A stretch of DNA of 64,000 nucleotides from Lytechinus variegatus (GCF_018143015.1 NC_054754.1:19657094-19721093); one strand, 5' to 3'; shown: positions 45,401-51,370, counted from the stretch's first letter. Notes: generated by a model not told the origin, from the letters alone. Program-made: numbers and translations.

Positions 45401-47395
45401 TATGTGAATTTTAGAAATATGCATAAATTAGCATTAAACTTGTTCTAATAAAAATTTCAAAATTCTGTGTACAAGATTGGTGAACCTCATGAAGCTCTTC
45501 CAGATGGATGAAAAAAAAATCAAAATCGGTCAACAAATAAAGAAGCATTTTATGTGAATTTAAAAATATGCATAAATTAGCATAAAAATTGTTCTGGTCA
45601 AAATTTCAAAATTCTGTGTAGAAGTTTGGTGAACCTCATGAAGCTCTACCAGATGGAAGTAAAAAAATCAAAATCGGTCAACAAATAAAGAAGAAGAAGC
45701 ATTTTATGTTAATTTTGAAAAATGTGCATAAATTAGCATATTTAGTGAATTTAAAAATTCTGTGTAGAAGTTTTGAATGCCCCACCTAGTGCTATCATAT
45801 AAAGCAAACAGAATTGAAATTGGACTTGAAATGGCGAAGTAGTAGCATTTTGAAATTGTGGACGGACGACAGACGACGGACGCCACGGCATAAGCTCATC
45901 TTGCCCTTCGGGCCGGATGAGCTAAAAAGACTGAGACAAAGAAAAGAAGGAATGAAAGAATAAAGGAGAGAAAGGAAGCAAGCTTAGCAGTCAAAAAAAA
46001 GGAAAGGAAAGGAAAGGTAAAAGGATAGATTTAACAAAGGGAAATGGAAAGAACAAGACAGAAAGAAAGGAATGAATGTAAGAGAGAAAGGGCTGAAAGA
46101 AAGAAGAAATAAAAAAAAAAAAACAAGGGTAAATAAATGATGGATGGAAGAAAGAATCAAAGAAAGTAACAAAGAATAAAGGAAAGAAAAGGGTAAAAAG
46201 AAGGAAAGGAAGAGAAGATATAGGATGGATGGACTCAAGAATTAAAGAAAGAAAAATATCAAAAAAGAAAAAAAAAGAATGAAAGAACAAATTAAAGAAA
46301 AAAGGGGAAATTAAAAAAGAAAGACAGTAACAAAAAAATGAAAAAAGAGAGGGAAGAAACAAAGAAAGATTGAAAAGAAAGAAGGAAAGAAAATAGGAAG
46401 AATTTAGCTAAAGCTATAATCATAAATAATTTATCAGTTTCATTTTGGCTCAATTCAAAGAGCTACGACAGAAACCGAGTGTATCAAAACACACATAAAT
46501 GCATATGTGGGGCTATTACGTATTCAGACGATATCACTCGAAACCCGATCTGTTTGAACCAAAACAGAAGTCAAAATTTCTTCTTTTGCTGCTTACAAAT
46601 GACAAAGTTACTCCAATTTTTAGGAAATATGGACATTATAAGAGCCTTCTAATATGAGTTGAGCTATGAACCGTGAATTTTGACAGTTCTGTGAGAGATT
46701 TCTGCCAGAGGCAGAGTTTAGCCAAGCTTTGTTCGTGCAGCCAGTAGAGAATTTACCACGTGGGTTGTGTGGCTGGCTACGCTATACACTGTATGCTACT
46801 CCAGTAACACGTGCGATTCATTCTCGAGTATTTCTGAAAATCTACTAGGCTAGTACTGGCCCGACAGCAATTTTTACCGGTCTGGGACCGTCACTAGTGT
46901 CGAGCCCTGTAATATTTGGCCATTGTCATGGTTGTAGCCTGTAGTGTAGACAGATGGAGCTAGAACGAAGTTTAGGACTTCGGTCTCTAACTCTGTTATA
47001 ACTTATACTAAGTGAGTTATACTTATAATTTTATTTGCCTTTTTCTAGTTTGAACTTTGATGAGTGGAGCCAACAATGTCCATGCATGCCAACGGAATTC
47101 AGAACAGAATCAGACTGATGAACAACCAACATATTAACAGAGACCGAAGGAAGCTTTTGGTCTAGTTCTACTGATCATGGCTTGTTTCACTGAGAAAATT
47201 ACATACCGGCTGCATTTCTGAAGGATGAAATGGTCCAGGCATTCCTGGCCCAGGACCACGGGGACCTGGCAGTGGCATATCCACGTCGTTCCCACGGGCT
47301 GGTCCCCCGAGGCGCTTCTCCTTCTTCTTGGACTTAGTCTTCGACTTCGCCTGCAGCCGAGGCCGAATCAGTATCGCTGGCTTTTTATTAGGCAT
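4826..47395 (-). CDS. ZNF318-like matrin-type zinc-finger gene (whole gene span)
   Basis: Exons in order: 47395-47207, 39712-39319, 38586-38531, 27653-26157, 25421-25332, 22471-21981, (at least one unseen), 13313-13192, 11881-11821, 7172-4826. The first six join in frame to 905 codons plus 2 nt. Seen: basic N-terminus; Pro/Gly/Met/Gln-rich region; Arg/Glu/Asp-rich low-complexity exon; a matrin-type finger at residues about 731-753 (C-x2-C-x12-H-x5-H) split across two exons; a second finger (C-x2-C-x13-H-x5-H) after IIPVTGFFCKVC; a long coiled-coil tail. Known: the paired U1-like fingers and the phrase G-x-x-F/Y-hydrophobic-P-V-S/T-G-F/Y-F/Y-C are typical of ZNF318 and related nuclear matrix, RNA-linked proteins; mouse Zfp318 controls alternative processing of IgM/IgD transcripts. 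Inferred: a nuclear protein acting in RNA processing or transcription. The family is likely, orthology unproven; CIZ1-like or matrin-like kin are the alternatives. Frame breaks occur in the last exon. Confidence 0.7.
7173..7630. other. Start of last intron of the zinc-finger gene
   Basis: Includes the pyrimidine tract for the 7,173 acceptor on the minus strand. Nothing else recognised before the nested elements. Confidence 0.5.
7733..7938. mobile_element. Small inverted-repeat element (CAGAGCTG ends), copy 1
   Basis: Ends CAGAGCTG and CAGCTCTG are inverted repeats, flanked by a 6-bp direct repeat CAATAC (7,727-7,732 and 7,939-7,944). The intact foldback copy shows only one copy of the related site, supporting a real insertion. 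A relative lies at 57,623-57,822. The interior has repeated atcagtatttt phrases. Non-autonomous DNA element, superfamily not certain. Confidence 0.75.
8240..8660. repeat. Two-copy tandem repeat inside the outer hAT
   Basis: Two similar units share phrases such as ggggacatttt, agcttaactc, gaattacgtattgc and ttcctcgtaaatgacaaagt-like ends, offset by about 255 bp. Moderately diverged. Confidence 0.7.
9316..10597 (+). mobile_element. Non-autonomous hAT-like element (TAGGCCTGGGA ends), copy A
   Basis: Begins TAGGCCTGGGACG and ends CTCCCAGGCCTA, with a perfect 8-bp target duplication ATCGTAAT (9,308-9,315 and 10,598-10,605). A near-identical copy lies inverted at 60,536-61,821. Subterminal inverted phrases TTCGATTATTTCC/GGAAATAATCGAA are visible near the left end, and a (CT)n(CA)n tract lies at 10,041-10,090. 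Reading frames across it are not transposase-like. Confidence 0.9.
11503..11790 (+). mobile_element. tRNA-derived SINE, copy B, split by a MITE
   Basis: Head gttgcggctcagcggataag and B-box ggttcaaatcc (about 11,558), then body phrases tcctttggcatggcattta and ctctacccagg. The body is interrupted by an inverted-repeat element at about 11,630-11,759 and resumes as tagtaaatgggtaaat. Confidence 0.7.
11630..11759. mobile_element. Short MITE inserted in SINE copy B
   Basis: Left end GGGTGTTTCATAAAGCTGTTTG is mirrored by the right end CAAACAGCTTTATGAAACTG followed by tcccgggg. Roughly 130 bp and palindromic, with no coding content. Confidence 0.7.
11821..11881 (-). CDS. ZNF318-like gene, helical linker exon
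   Basis: Acceptor tttcag before ATCCGTAATCG and donor gtaagttc. The 61 nt enter in phase 0 and leave in phase 1, encoding IRNRHENLLMQQLEAKAKKL. It continues the basic helix that usually follows a matrin-type finger, and joins the finger-2 exon without a frame change. Confidence 0.8.
12006..12660 (+). mobile_element. R1 inverted-repeat element, copy 2, interrupted
   Basis: Diverged copy of the element at 3,783, recognisable by agataaatgccag, tgccaaatagctgtggaag and gtaccagatctagat. It is split by a MITE at about 12,279-12,597 and appears truncated at its right end. Confidence 0.65.
12279..12597. mobile_element. MITE with near-perfect TIRs of about 50 bp
   Basis: Left end TCGCACGCACCACGAATCG... 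and right end ...CGGTTCGTGGTGCGTGCGA are inverted repeats of each other over roughly 50 bp, including the phrase CCTCTCTGCGCACTT, with one or two mismatches. Absent from the two other R1 copies, so it is an insertion. Target duplication unclear (possibly TTACA). Confidence 0.8.
13192..13313 (-). CDS. ZNF318-like gene, matrin-type zinc finger 2 exon
   Basis: Acceptor ttttttcaag, donor gtaagtac. The 122 nt enter with two bases to complete a codon (phase 1) and leave in phase 0. Encodes QNYIIPVTGFFCKVCSKFF...: Cys-x2-Cys, 13 residues, His-x5-His (VHCRSNKHH). This is the classical U1-like/matrin finger with HC-x4-H, and the preceding IPVTGFFC phrase is the best family marker in the gene. The preceding exon found (21,981) ends in phase 2, which does not fit, so an exon is missing between them. 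Confidence 0.9.
13973..14385. mobile_element. Foldback element FB, copy 2 (uninterrupted)
   Basis: Left ggcccaaaattcacaaagg and right cctttgtgaattcgggcc ends; long, nearly complete palindrome with the centre around 14,175 (repeated agtggactcatg). It serves as the reference for the interrupted copy at 7,631. Confidence 0.85.
14386..15035. other. Intron, nothing recognised
   Basis: AT-rich intronic DNA with a C run near 14,647-14,656. No exon or element identified. Confidence 0.45.
15040..15645 (+). repeat. Dispersed repeat D, copy 1
   Basis: Matches 56,575-57,090 in the same orientation over several hundred bases, for instance atgcacttatgaaatg, gaaccgaatacccagggg and ggtctcaaagagttgc. Ends are not defined by inverted repeats that I can see. 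Type unknown. Confidence 0.65.
15850..15891. repeat. 42-bp perfect palindrome centred on TGACGTCA
   Basis: Arms CGCACTATCCTGCACTCTGAC and its exact reverse complement abut with no loop. The centre is a full CRE/ATF consensus TGACGTCA. Confidence 0.95.
16430..17070. other. Intron, nothing recognised
   Basis: AT-rich sequence without an identifiable exon or element. Confidence 0.4.
17078..17420 (+). mobile_element. tRNA-derived SINE, copy C
   Basis: B-box-like gtgtttgaatcccacc near 17,127, body phrases tcctttggcaaggcatta, actttgccactctcgaccc and taggtacccggtagg shared with the other SINE copies, and a tail ending gctattattaag. Longer body than copy D. Confidence 0.75.
17535..17840 (-). repeat. 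Degenerate tandem repeat of about 120 bp
   Basis: Three diverged units, marked by cagataagttcttgcag (17,575), cagataagtcatcagaagaac (about 17,698) and cagatacatcgtaagaac (about 17,812). It may be part of the same decayed coding-repeat region as 18.8-20.2 kb, but I could not match it to an existing exon. Confidence 0.5.
18785..20150 (-). pseudogene. Decayed tandem copies of the 21,981-22,471 exon
   Basis: Three diverged units with a spacing of about 525-545 bp begin near 18,790, 19,330 and 19,855. Segments 19,094-19,312 and 19,609-19,830 align with the live exon (22,031-22,250): all three share catggcctc, attggacaaggttgcagg, tcctttacaga and ctccaacagctcacctac or close variants. On the minus strand the first copy still reads ESNLQPSSREHKIDVSVK where the live exon reads GSNQQPSSREREIDDSVK, but a TGA precedes it (QLQ-stop-ESN). 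The second copy has stops and frameshifts. Units also share a second coding-like segment (EEPPVRLLSSLDSRSGDTTK). The third unit lacks the exon-like part. Confidence 0.85.
20151..21980. other. Intron with coding-like fragments, not resolved
   Basis: Minus-strand fragments around 21,172-21,354 and 20,215-20,463 read as plausible protein but lack convincing splice sites and recognised family. The exon missing between 21,981 and 13,313 could lie in this intron. I cannot place it. Confidence 0.3.
21981..22471 (-). CDS. ZNF318-like gene, finger 1 second half and Ser-rich spacer
   Basis: Acceptor tttatttag before CTTTTCATAAAACAC, donor gtaagatc. The 491 nt enter in phase 0 and leave in phase 2. It starts LFIKHCLTPEHLEKLKVRRE, giving the two His ligands (H-x5-H) of finger 1 and its trailing basic helix, then a Ser/Lys/Glu/Gln-rich region (TVGELLERQQRGSNQQPSSR; SQESEQADLMASHESS). 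Decayed tandem copies of its second half lie in the next intron. The region is probably disordered. Confidence 0.85.
22722..22853. mobile_element. Palindromic MITE (GTAACACAAAGCTTAGCGATTGATC family), single copy
   Basis: Starts ggggcctgtaacacaaaact and ends with the near complement taacctttgtgttacggaacc. Relatives are the tandem array at 51.6-52.1 kb and the copy at 60,359. Confidence 0.7.
23208..24302. mobile_element. Tandem-repeat element with DR1 motifs, copy 1
   Basis: Starts near tggaatgcctctggccgtctcacctgc and ends with GCGGCGCC...tctcactctgc...gcaggtgagac, so GTCTCACCTGC stands at both ends as an inverted repeat. Inside are five units of about 155-185 bp, each with caaagttcattgacc followed by TGACCTTTGACCTTggtcatgtgac and aaacttt-caaagttatgatg. 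Copy 2 is at 52,973-53,905 with four units. Non-coding. Confidence 0.8.
24877..25235. mobile_element. Inverted-repeat element (GTGACATTTGCTCC ends), interrupted
   Basis: Left end gtgacatttgctcctgcgac is mirrored by right end gtcgccggagcaaatgacg. The left side repeats gcgacaattgctc twice. A second element (25,049-25,207) sits just inside the right end. Confidence 0.7.
25049..25207. mobile_element. Small MITE (AGGGCGTTTCATGAA ends)
   Basis: Left end ggagcgtttcatgaa and right end ttcatgaaacgccctcc are inverted repeats, and the interior carries inverted cttgtc/gacaag phrases. Length about 160 bp. Nested in the element above. Confidence 0.7.
25332..25421 (-). CDS. ZNF318-like gene, finger 1 first half
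   Basis: Acceptor catttcag, donor gtaagttc; 90 nt, phase 0 at both ends. Encodes KNLNFQWTDKSKTKGDFRCI..., ending in Cys-Ile-Ile-Cys-Ser-Leu-Asn-Phe-Thr-Thr-Gln-Ala. The Cys pair is completed by the His pair in the next exon. Splitting a finger between exons is seen in this family. Confidence 0.85.
25422..26156. other. Intron, nothing recognised
   Basis: Short AT-rich intron with no element that I can name. Confidence 0.5.
26157..27653 (-). CDS. ZNF318-like gene, large Arg/Glu/Asp-rich exon
   Basis: Acceptor ttacttgcag, donor gtgagtca; 1,497 nt, 499 codons, phase 0 both ends. Order: acidic run HGDDDDDGKK; basic KARRRERRKQEREKRE; a hydrophobic island SALWDVVTSIVSFPGE; a long REREL/RERAL-type charged helix; about twelve RRRDED-like hexapeptides (about 26,780-27,000); an RS-like part (DDSRSRDDSRSR, SRSSSRG); then a calmer segment with QQWTGNQFQETWNQAVIQSQ and EEWAEKAKKEE leading toward finger 1. 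Arg-Asp/Arg-Glu repeats of this kind occur in splicing-linked proteins such as U1-70K, so a role in RNA processing is reasonable inference. The hexapeptide array is an 18-bp coding minisatellite and may vary in length. Confidence 0.9.
27654..28622. other. Intron 3 (left part); possible polyadenylation signal of nested gene
   Basis: On the minus strand AATAAA occurs at 28,200-28,195, about 425 nt after the stop of the nested gene, and could end its transcript. Nothing else recognised. Confidence 0.35.
28623..28745 (-). CDS. Nested gene, exon 2
   Basis: Forty codons and a stop with no interruption, phase 0, acceptor tttcatctatag. The tail is hydrophilic, with Tyr/His/Lys and a final Cys. The hydrophobic start (AFVG) completes the membrane segment of exon 1. 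Confidence 0.55.
   Translation of the reverse strand, partial: AFVGQGSLHRDYSAFAHSKVKSHDSIKLDVQNYGYYRNQC
28623..32640 (-). CDS. Nested two-exon gene: 85-residue single-pass membrane protein
   Basis: Exon 1 is 32640-32506: ATG in a good context (A at -3, G at +4), MGEKDDGSDRCDPIKFRDMG then RDSYRKDYKGGIVALFGCTV and ILLFW, followed by donor gtaagcct. Exon 2 is 28745-28623: acceptor tctatag, AFVGQGSLHRDYSAFAHSKV ... NYGYYRNQC and TAA. Both junctions are phase 0. A single hydrophobic stretch of about 19 residues (GIVALFGCTVILLFWAFVG, about 31-49) spans the splice and is preceded by Arg/Lys and followed by a polar tail, as in small integral membrane proteins. It lies wholly inside intron 3 of the zinc-finger gene on the same strand. 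I do not recognise the family. Further exons between 32.5 and 28.7 kb are possible. Confidence 0.6.
29045..29627. mobile_element. Foldback MITE (TTAAAGG...AAGTCCACC family), copy 1
   Basis: Left TTAAAGGTCAAGTCCACCCC and right gggctggacctttc arms are inverted, and the two halves mirror each other (agaatttaaatcaa; aaaatagtgagtgga). Same family as 33,680-34,284. Confidence 0.8.
29934..30275. repeat. Probable MITE with internal short repeats
   Basis: Begins agggccctttcacactt and ends gtgtgaaag, a weak inverted pair. The interior repeats caagtcccttttc/attcacgaaagaaaggg phrases three times. Confidence 0.45.
30526..30935. mobile_element. Element with CAGGGCTCCACACTAAC start, short copy
   Basis: Shares cagggctccacactaaccc, tctactggtcc and tggcccgactgcaattttgacc with the longer element at 44,846-46,909. 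The right end is eroded (ggaccagtgtcaaatactgg). Probably a small non-autonomous DNA transposon. Confidence 0.65.
31038..31309. mobile_element. MITE (GGGCCC...TCTTACAAAGAGTTGCG family)
   Basis: Left gggcccagtcttacgaagag and right ctctttgtaagacgggcccc ends are inverted repeats. Confidence 0.75.
32506..32640 (-). CDS. Nested gene, exon 1 with start codon
   Basis: Forty-five codons from ATG to donor gtaagcct. Acidic start, then basic residues just before the hydrophobic core, a pattern suited to a membrane anchor. No other long frame overlaps it on the same strand. Confidence 0.6.
32645..33675. other. Intron and possible promoter region of the nested gene
   Basis: Contains the presumed 5' flank of the nested gene on the minus strand. 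No TATA box or element assigned with confidence. Confidence 0.3.
33680..34284. mobile_element. Foldback MITE (TTAAAGG...AAGTCCACC family), copy 2
   Basis: Left ttaaaggacaagtccactgc and right gaggtggacttgaccattaa arms. Long palindromic halves include ataagaaagttatgacattt on the left and its complement near 34,165-34,190. Reading frames inside are artefacts of the arms. Confidence 0.85.
34370..34852. mobile_element. MITE with TGGGTGGTTTCARACYGCCTCGA ends
   Basis: Left tgggtggtttcagactgcct and right aggcggtttgaaaccaccca are near-perfect inverted repeats. The interior is less symmetric and more GC-rich around 34,610-34,700. Confidence 0.8.
35225..35420. repeat. T-rich (ATTT)n-like low-complexity tract
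   Basis: Mostly ttattcattta/tttatttatt units, ending in a run of G at 35,415-35,425. Confidence 0.8.
35513..35914 (+). mobile_element. R1 inverted-repeat element, copy 3
   Basis: Close match to 3,783-4,174 from tttaaagataaattccagt to ggcatttctctttaa, same orientation. The two are similar enough to suggest fairly recent spread. Confidence 0.8.
36296..36705. repeat. (ATC)n microsatellite, about 400 bp
   Basis: Compound catcat/cgtcat/caccat repeat, open in all frames, generating spurious His-rich, Met-rich and Asp-rich frames. Confidence 0.95.
36710..38200. other. Intron; short (tatacactatgaa)n minisatellite at 37,540-37,605
   Basis: Apart from five or so copies of acactatgaatat/acactatacat, I see no exon or element. 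Confidence 0.45.
38205..38405 (-). mobile_element. tRNA-derived SINE of a second family
   Basis: On the minus strand GCTCAGTTGGTAGAGC gives a good D-arm (A-box) and GGGAGTTCAATCCCGGG a good T-arm (B-box), but the anticodon stem does not pair well. A non-tRNA body follows (cgatgggagttgctgctacc). Hence a SINE head rather than a working tRNA gene. Confidence 0.65.
38531..38586 (-). CDS. ZNF318-like gene, small exon 3
   Basis: Acceptor ttctcttgcag, donor gtaagaag; 56 nt entering in phase 1 and leaving in phase 0. Encodes (V)NVTPGWKVGLYASENSKM. Both phases agree with the exons on either side. Confidence 0.8.
38737..38850 (+). mobile_element. Fragment resembling the SINE family
   Basis: Contains gcagggtttaaatcagtg and gccacactctacccaggtaag, similar to SINE body phrases, but the head is degraded. 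Confidence 0.35.
38916..39180 (+). mobile_element. tRNA-derived SINE, copy D
   Basis: Head ggtgttgtggctcagtggat, B-box-like cgttccaatcccactgc, body gcaaggcattcatctaca, cactcttcacccagg and aatgggtacctggtagg. The tail is degraded. Confidence 0.75.
39319..39712 (-). CDS. ZNF318-like gene, Pro/Gly/Met/Gln-rich exon 2
   Basis: Acceptor ctctttttag, donor gtaagttc; 394 nt, in phase 0, out phase 1. Encodes GMMHRDGPRFPVHDMGGPGP, then Met/Pro/Asn/Gln-rich sequence (MNQPMLNQPMGMEQHR) and PQQQGPMPQQQFPPSSSQS. It is low-complexity and prion-like in composition, as found in many RNA-binding nuclear proteins. No folded domain. Confidence 0.85.
39955..40090. repeat. Imperfect 21-bp tandem repeat, open in several frames
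   Basis: Five to six units of the form ttctgtagaacctgcaatgac (minus strand). On the minus strand one frame gives a Ser/Thr/Ala heptad-like repeat (SSVEPAM-TSAEPAK), another a Cys-rich one. Splice sites are poor and the phase does not fit between exons 1 and 2, so I do not call it an exon. Confidence 0.55.
40120..41745. other. Intron, nothing recognised
   Basis: AT-rich intronic DNA without a recognised exon or element. Confidence 0.45.
41750..42333. mobile_element. Foldback MITE (TTAAAGGAGAATGAAACC family)
   Basis: Left ttaaaggagaatgaaaccat and right gtttcattcccctttaa ends; long mirrored halves (gatgtgtgatgtcact / agtgacatcacacatc). A lone arm of the same family lies at 42,871-42,940. Confidence 0.85.
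42871..42940. mobile_element. Single arm of the TTAAAGGAGAATGAAACC MITE
   Basis: Contains cctgatttttctgttttcac, aattgttccaagggtttcaa and actctccctta, matching the right arm of the element at 41,750. The left half is absent. Confidence 0.6.
43352..44065. repeat. Unclassified repeat DNA, possible hAT end at 43,352
   Basis: TTAGGGCTGTTATCGATAACG resembles a hAT terminus, but no matching right end was found. The stretch 43,620-43,800 (gtcgaggggggtactcaacc, gggctttggagcgggct) looks like a dispersed repeat by composition only. Confidence 0.35.
44066..44094. repeat. 29-bp palindrome GAAACAGACGGCTG-C-CAGCCGTCTGTTTC
   Basis: Perfect inverted repeat with a one-base centre. Parts of it recur at 44,004 (gagccgtctgtttcc) and 44,565 (cagacggctcg), so it may mark an element boundary. 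Confidence 0.85.
44098..44512. mobile_element. MITE with long TIRs (GCGCACGGCCAATATTGGAGA)
   Basis: Left agaagcgcacggccaatatt and right atattggccgtgcgcctcta ends, plus repeated tggagactgtctcccat phrases inside each arm. Confidence 0.8.
44846..46909. mobile_element. Composite element with CAGGGCTC ends
   Basis: Left CAGGGCTCCACACTA and right TAGTGTCGAGCCCTG are inverted repeats, suggestive of a hAT-like element, but I see no clean 8-bp duplication. The interior carries (GAAG)n tracts (45,033-45,190 and 45,930-46,395) and a tandem array at about 45,238-45,780. Confidence 0.65.
45238..45925. repeat. Tandem repeat of about 150 bp with GACGGACGAC tail
   Basis: Four units carrying gcataaattagca, ttctgtgtacaggattgg and gaacctcatgaagctct at about 150-bp spacing, ending gacggacgacagacgacgga and ccttcgggccggatgagct. 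Likely an element nested in the composite one. Superfamily unknown. Confidence 0.65.
47207..47395 (-). CDS. ZNF318-like gene, first coding exon
   Basis: ATG at 47,395 with an in-frame TAA 18 nt upstream (47,416-47,414), so this is the natural start if the upstream sequence is not spliced. 63 codons, phase 0, donor gtatgtaa. Encodes MPNKKPAILIRPRLQAKSKT, a Lys-rich KSKKKEKR likely to be a nuclear localisation signal, then PLPGPRGPGPGMPGPFHP. The composition continues in exon 2. Confidence 0.75.
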
Positions 47396-47419
47396 ACAAT
47401 CACTAGTTGAGCTTTACTT

Positions 47420-49225
47420 GATCTATATGTCGATCCTCATTGGTTAAATGGTTAATACTGCGAAAACTAGGCGGAAAAGGTGCAAAACTAACGATAGATA
47501 AAATATTTCATGTGGAATGGAGTCAAGTTTACACGCGGTATGTTGCGTGTTATGTTGCGTGTTAAATGTAAATTGTCTGTCACGTCGCCATTTGCAATTT
47601 ACTGTACGGTACGGTACGGTATCTTTGACTTCCCACATGTACATGGAAAAAGAAAGTTGATACCGACCGGGCTCTGATGGAAGGCCGTCCAGGCTCTATT
47701 CAAACAACCAGTAAGGGATTCCGGATAGCAGTTTAACTGCAGTCTCCTTGCTCTAACTTAAATAAGAGGCATTTAATCCCTTTGTTGGAATCCTCAAATG
47801 GGCCTTTATTAGCAATATCCATAGCCCTTACAAGGGGAAAACACAAATATATTTTTCTTGCACTATCTGGGCTAAGGCTTGGTGCACTTTGCCCCACTTC
47901 TACCCAATTGTTTTGATAAAGATTTTTTTTCCAGTCTTCATCACTTAAAGCATACCTGAGAGAGGTGGGGGAGGGGTTCACTCTCACAGAATTTCAATGC
48001 CCTTTTTTTAAAAATAGTTTTCAGAAAATTTCGCCCCATCATGTGAATATATTTTTATCCAGATATGTTACCAGTCATCATCCATTCAATAAAATACATG
48101 AAGTGTGTGTGTGTGGAGGGGGGGCATTGTGCCTGTCCTCTCCATTGCACATACACCACCCCTAGTTCAATATAATTTGTGATAAACACAAGTCAGAAAA
48201 AAAAATGACTACATACATAGGGTGAAGGTCTACCCTTGCAATGGCAGATAGCGGCAACCAAACCCCATGGATTTTTTTTTCTCTCATCAAAAATATTTTG
48301 ATGTTTGGTTTCGAAAATGGTGACAATTGACCACTACCTATTTTAGTTTTCAGAAACTTTGAAATGAGAAGACGAGACAGGGGCGGTGGAAGATTTTATA
48401 TTCCTTTATTCAGCTTTCACTCTACATACATCTCCTTCCCTTCACCTCTATCTGTCTCTGTTTTCCCCATTTTGTCTCCCTTGTCCCTTATGCTTTCTCT
48501 TTTTTCCCCATCTGCAGTGGAATGAACCAAAGTTCAAGGGGACTAGATTTTAAATGCGACACACCATCTATGAAAAATGTGAGACCAAAGCAAGAGGGCC
48601 CTAAAACAATGTTTATAATGAAGTACTTATAACTATGTGGCATGTACTATATCAAATTCCCCTGATATAGAAAGAGAGCTAAATGAAATATTAATGGATA
48701 CAATCCCCCCCAGAATTTTGAGAGGTACCCTGCCCCCAGATGGCCAGTCACACTAATGACTTTACAAGTATACATAATCCACTTTTCTTCCATTAACACA
48801 TTCCTCATTACATCCCAATTGCATGTATCTCAGTTACATAAAACACTTCATAAGATAATGACAAAACAATGCAACAGACAGATTTTCAAACTTTTGCAAA
48901 TTGACAAATTACCTCTTTATTAATCAGTACTTTCAGTAATGTCCTCACATTATCTTTATCATATGATCATAATAAAGATAATACCAATAGTTATGATGCA
49001 ATTAAGTAAATTTTTTCACACTGCAGAGTTCTCGGGCAGAACAAGTACATCTGAATCGTTGTGTGCATGAAGTACTTGTTTAGACGAACCCTATGCCTTA
49101 TTCAGGCGTATCAAATCTTCCCGTCAGTATCACCTTATCCCTTGAATAAAAAGTACATTAAAACGAACAGGGTATAACATATTGAAACTCTCATTATATT
49201 AGTGTAGACACTTCAGCTTTTATTA
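47420..49225. other. Intergenic: 5' flank of the zinc-finger gene
   Basis: Contains a short (TACGG)n run at 47,601-47,617 and no recognised core promoter or element. The V-ATPase gene ends 4.8 kb upstream on the same strand, so the pair is head-to-tail. Confidence 0.4.
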
Positions 49226-49228
49226 GTT

Positions 49229-49442
49229 GGGGGTGTTTCATATAGATTTAAGTATGACTTAGAGTCGCACTTAAATGCTGACGCATATATGATATAAAAC
49301 ATGCAATCTTATTGATCAATATGCAGTCGTGCGCATCCTATTGGCATGATCTGACCAATGTGGTGATGCCTTTTATACTGCACGCAACTAGACATTTAAG
49401 TACAACTCATAAGTCGTACTTAAATCTTTGTAAAACACCCCC
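49229..49442. mobile_element. Palindromic MITE (GGGGTGTTTCA family), copy 1
   Basis: Left ggggtgtttcatatagattt and right aaatctttgtaaaacacccc ends. The interior phrase gatttaagtatgacttagag recurs inverted near the right end. Confidence 0.85.
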
Positions 49443-51370
49443 TGGGCTACTAGTGCCCCTGCTAAACATATTATATGTATGTCATCCACACCCTTTTCCA
49501 TTCATAAGTCGTGTTTCTAAGTAGAAAGATGGAATGTCCGATTATTGAAATCTTTGGTATGACTTGGCCAGTGTTCAATGAGCTAAGCTAATCAATCCAT
49601 TCGTCTGGTTACTGAAAAATAACTTAAAGATGGCCTTGGCATAATTTGTGGAATCTTATCAGAAAAGAATAAATCAAATTATCCCACACATTCTGTTGGG
49701 GTGACACTTGGGTAAATTGATGCCCTATGCTACACTAGTTAATAATGATTCTGATGTGAAGTCAAGGAAAAGTTTTTAAAGTAAATCATGAAATATACAA
49801 AGAGATTAAAAATTGGTGGTAACTGAGTAATGACAACTTTCTCACTAATGATTTCACAAACAATGGTGAAAATTCAATCAAGGAAAACAAGAAAGCCTTA
49901 TGTAGAATTTGTGATGAAAAAAACAAACAAATAGTGATCATGTTCACTACAGTGAAATAAGCTAACAACGATACATACTTAATAATTCAAACTTATGATA
50001 CTATTATGTTCTCAAAACCTTGAAAAAATCTGTAATCATTACCAACATACCTCAGTTATTTATGGAAATAATTATTTTTCATAGTTTGTCAAGGGCCCTG
50101 AAGGCATAACCTACATGTAGGAAATGATATATTTGTTTTTACCTTTAAGGAATAACTTTGTAACTGTCAAAAAGGCACAAGTCGCACAGCACTACTATTT
50201 TTTCAGGAACAAAAATGAAGCATTACAAAGTGAAATTAACAATATTGCAACATCTTATTTGCAGCATTCACAAATAAAACATCTGACATGTTTTTATTTA
50301 TTGAAAAAAAATCCCTGAATTTTGTCCCAATTCATACAGGCACATCATCTATATTCTACGTTGGGTAATTCCATGACATTTTTTGTGGTACCTTGGTCAT
50401 CTTATAAGATACCAACTACATGTATACTGCCAACATTTTATACAATATATTGCATGGCAGTGTAGGACATATATGTAAATATATCTCGACCAAAAACAAA
50501 TACTGTTATTTCCAAAATACACACACAAATTCCTGAATTTTAATGTCAAGACAGACAAGTATTAAAAGCAATGTCTTTTTTTGTTACTAATCTAAGACAC
50601 AAATGTATCTTTTCAAATTTTTTTTAAAAGTAAAGCTCAAATATGGATGCTCTATATAATCAAAAGCATAAAAAAGTAACGTGATACAGACTTGGCCCTA
50701 CTCCCAAACAGTGAATGTGTGCATTTTACATAAAGATAATCAACAGATACTTACTGTTAAGAAAAAGAAGAAACAAGGTTTATAATACCATATTTTTCCA
50801 GACATATAATACATCGAAAACTGGCTTCAAAAGCATCTTACTGACAACACAATCCTCATATTTTCTTTAAATATAGTATAATCTCATGTATCTAATATAT
50901 CTAATTTGTAATCAAAATATATATTTTCATAGATTGATCAAATGGTTGTCAACAAGATGATATCAGTAAAAGTGGTTTATTTTATCTCAATTCATTTTAT
51001 ATTGAATATTACCAGCATGGATATAACATAATACAAGCAATCAACTTTGTCCGATAGCAATCAAGTGAAACCTTTATGTTAAATAATAAAACATGGTATA
51101 ATTTTGTCCAATATCAATCTGAGATATATGTGAGATCATCAGGCATTTCTCTCAGTTTGCATGATTTCTCAGTGAATTAATTCACTCTAATTGCATTAAG
51201 TTTACTATCTGAGCAATGGATGACAACCTTAAGTGTCATAATCGATAAATTTTTCCAAACGATTCTTTTGTAGCCCCTTTATACTCGGCACTCACCACAA
51301 AGTCATAGTTCACTTTAAAACATAATGTCAAGGTCTTAAAATTGATAACTGCGATAGGTAACATGAAGAC
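49443..51370. other. Intergenic, nothing recognised
   Basis: AT-rich DNA downstream of the V-ATPase gene with no exon or element that I can name. Confidence 0.45.

Noticed and set aside
45007-46362. Phe/Ser/Leu-rich minus-strand frames
   Set aside because: Translations of (GAAG)n purine tracts inside the composite element.
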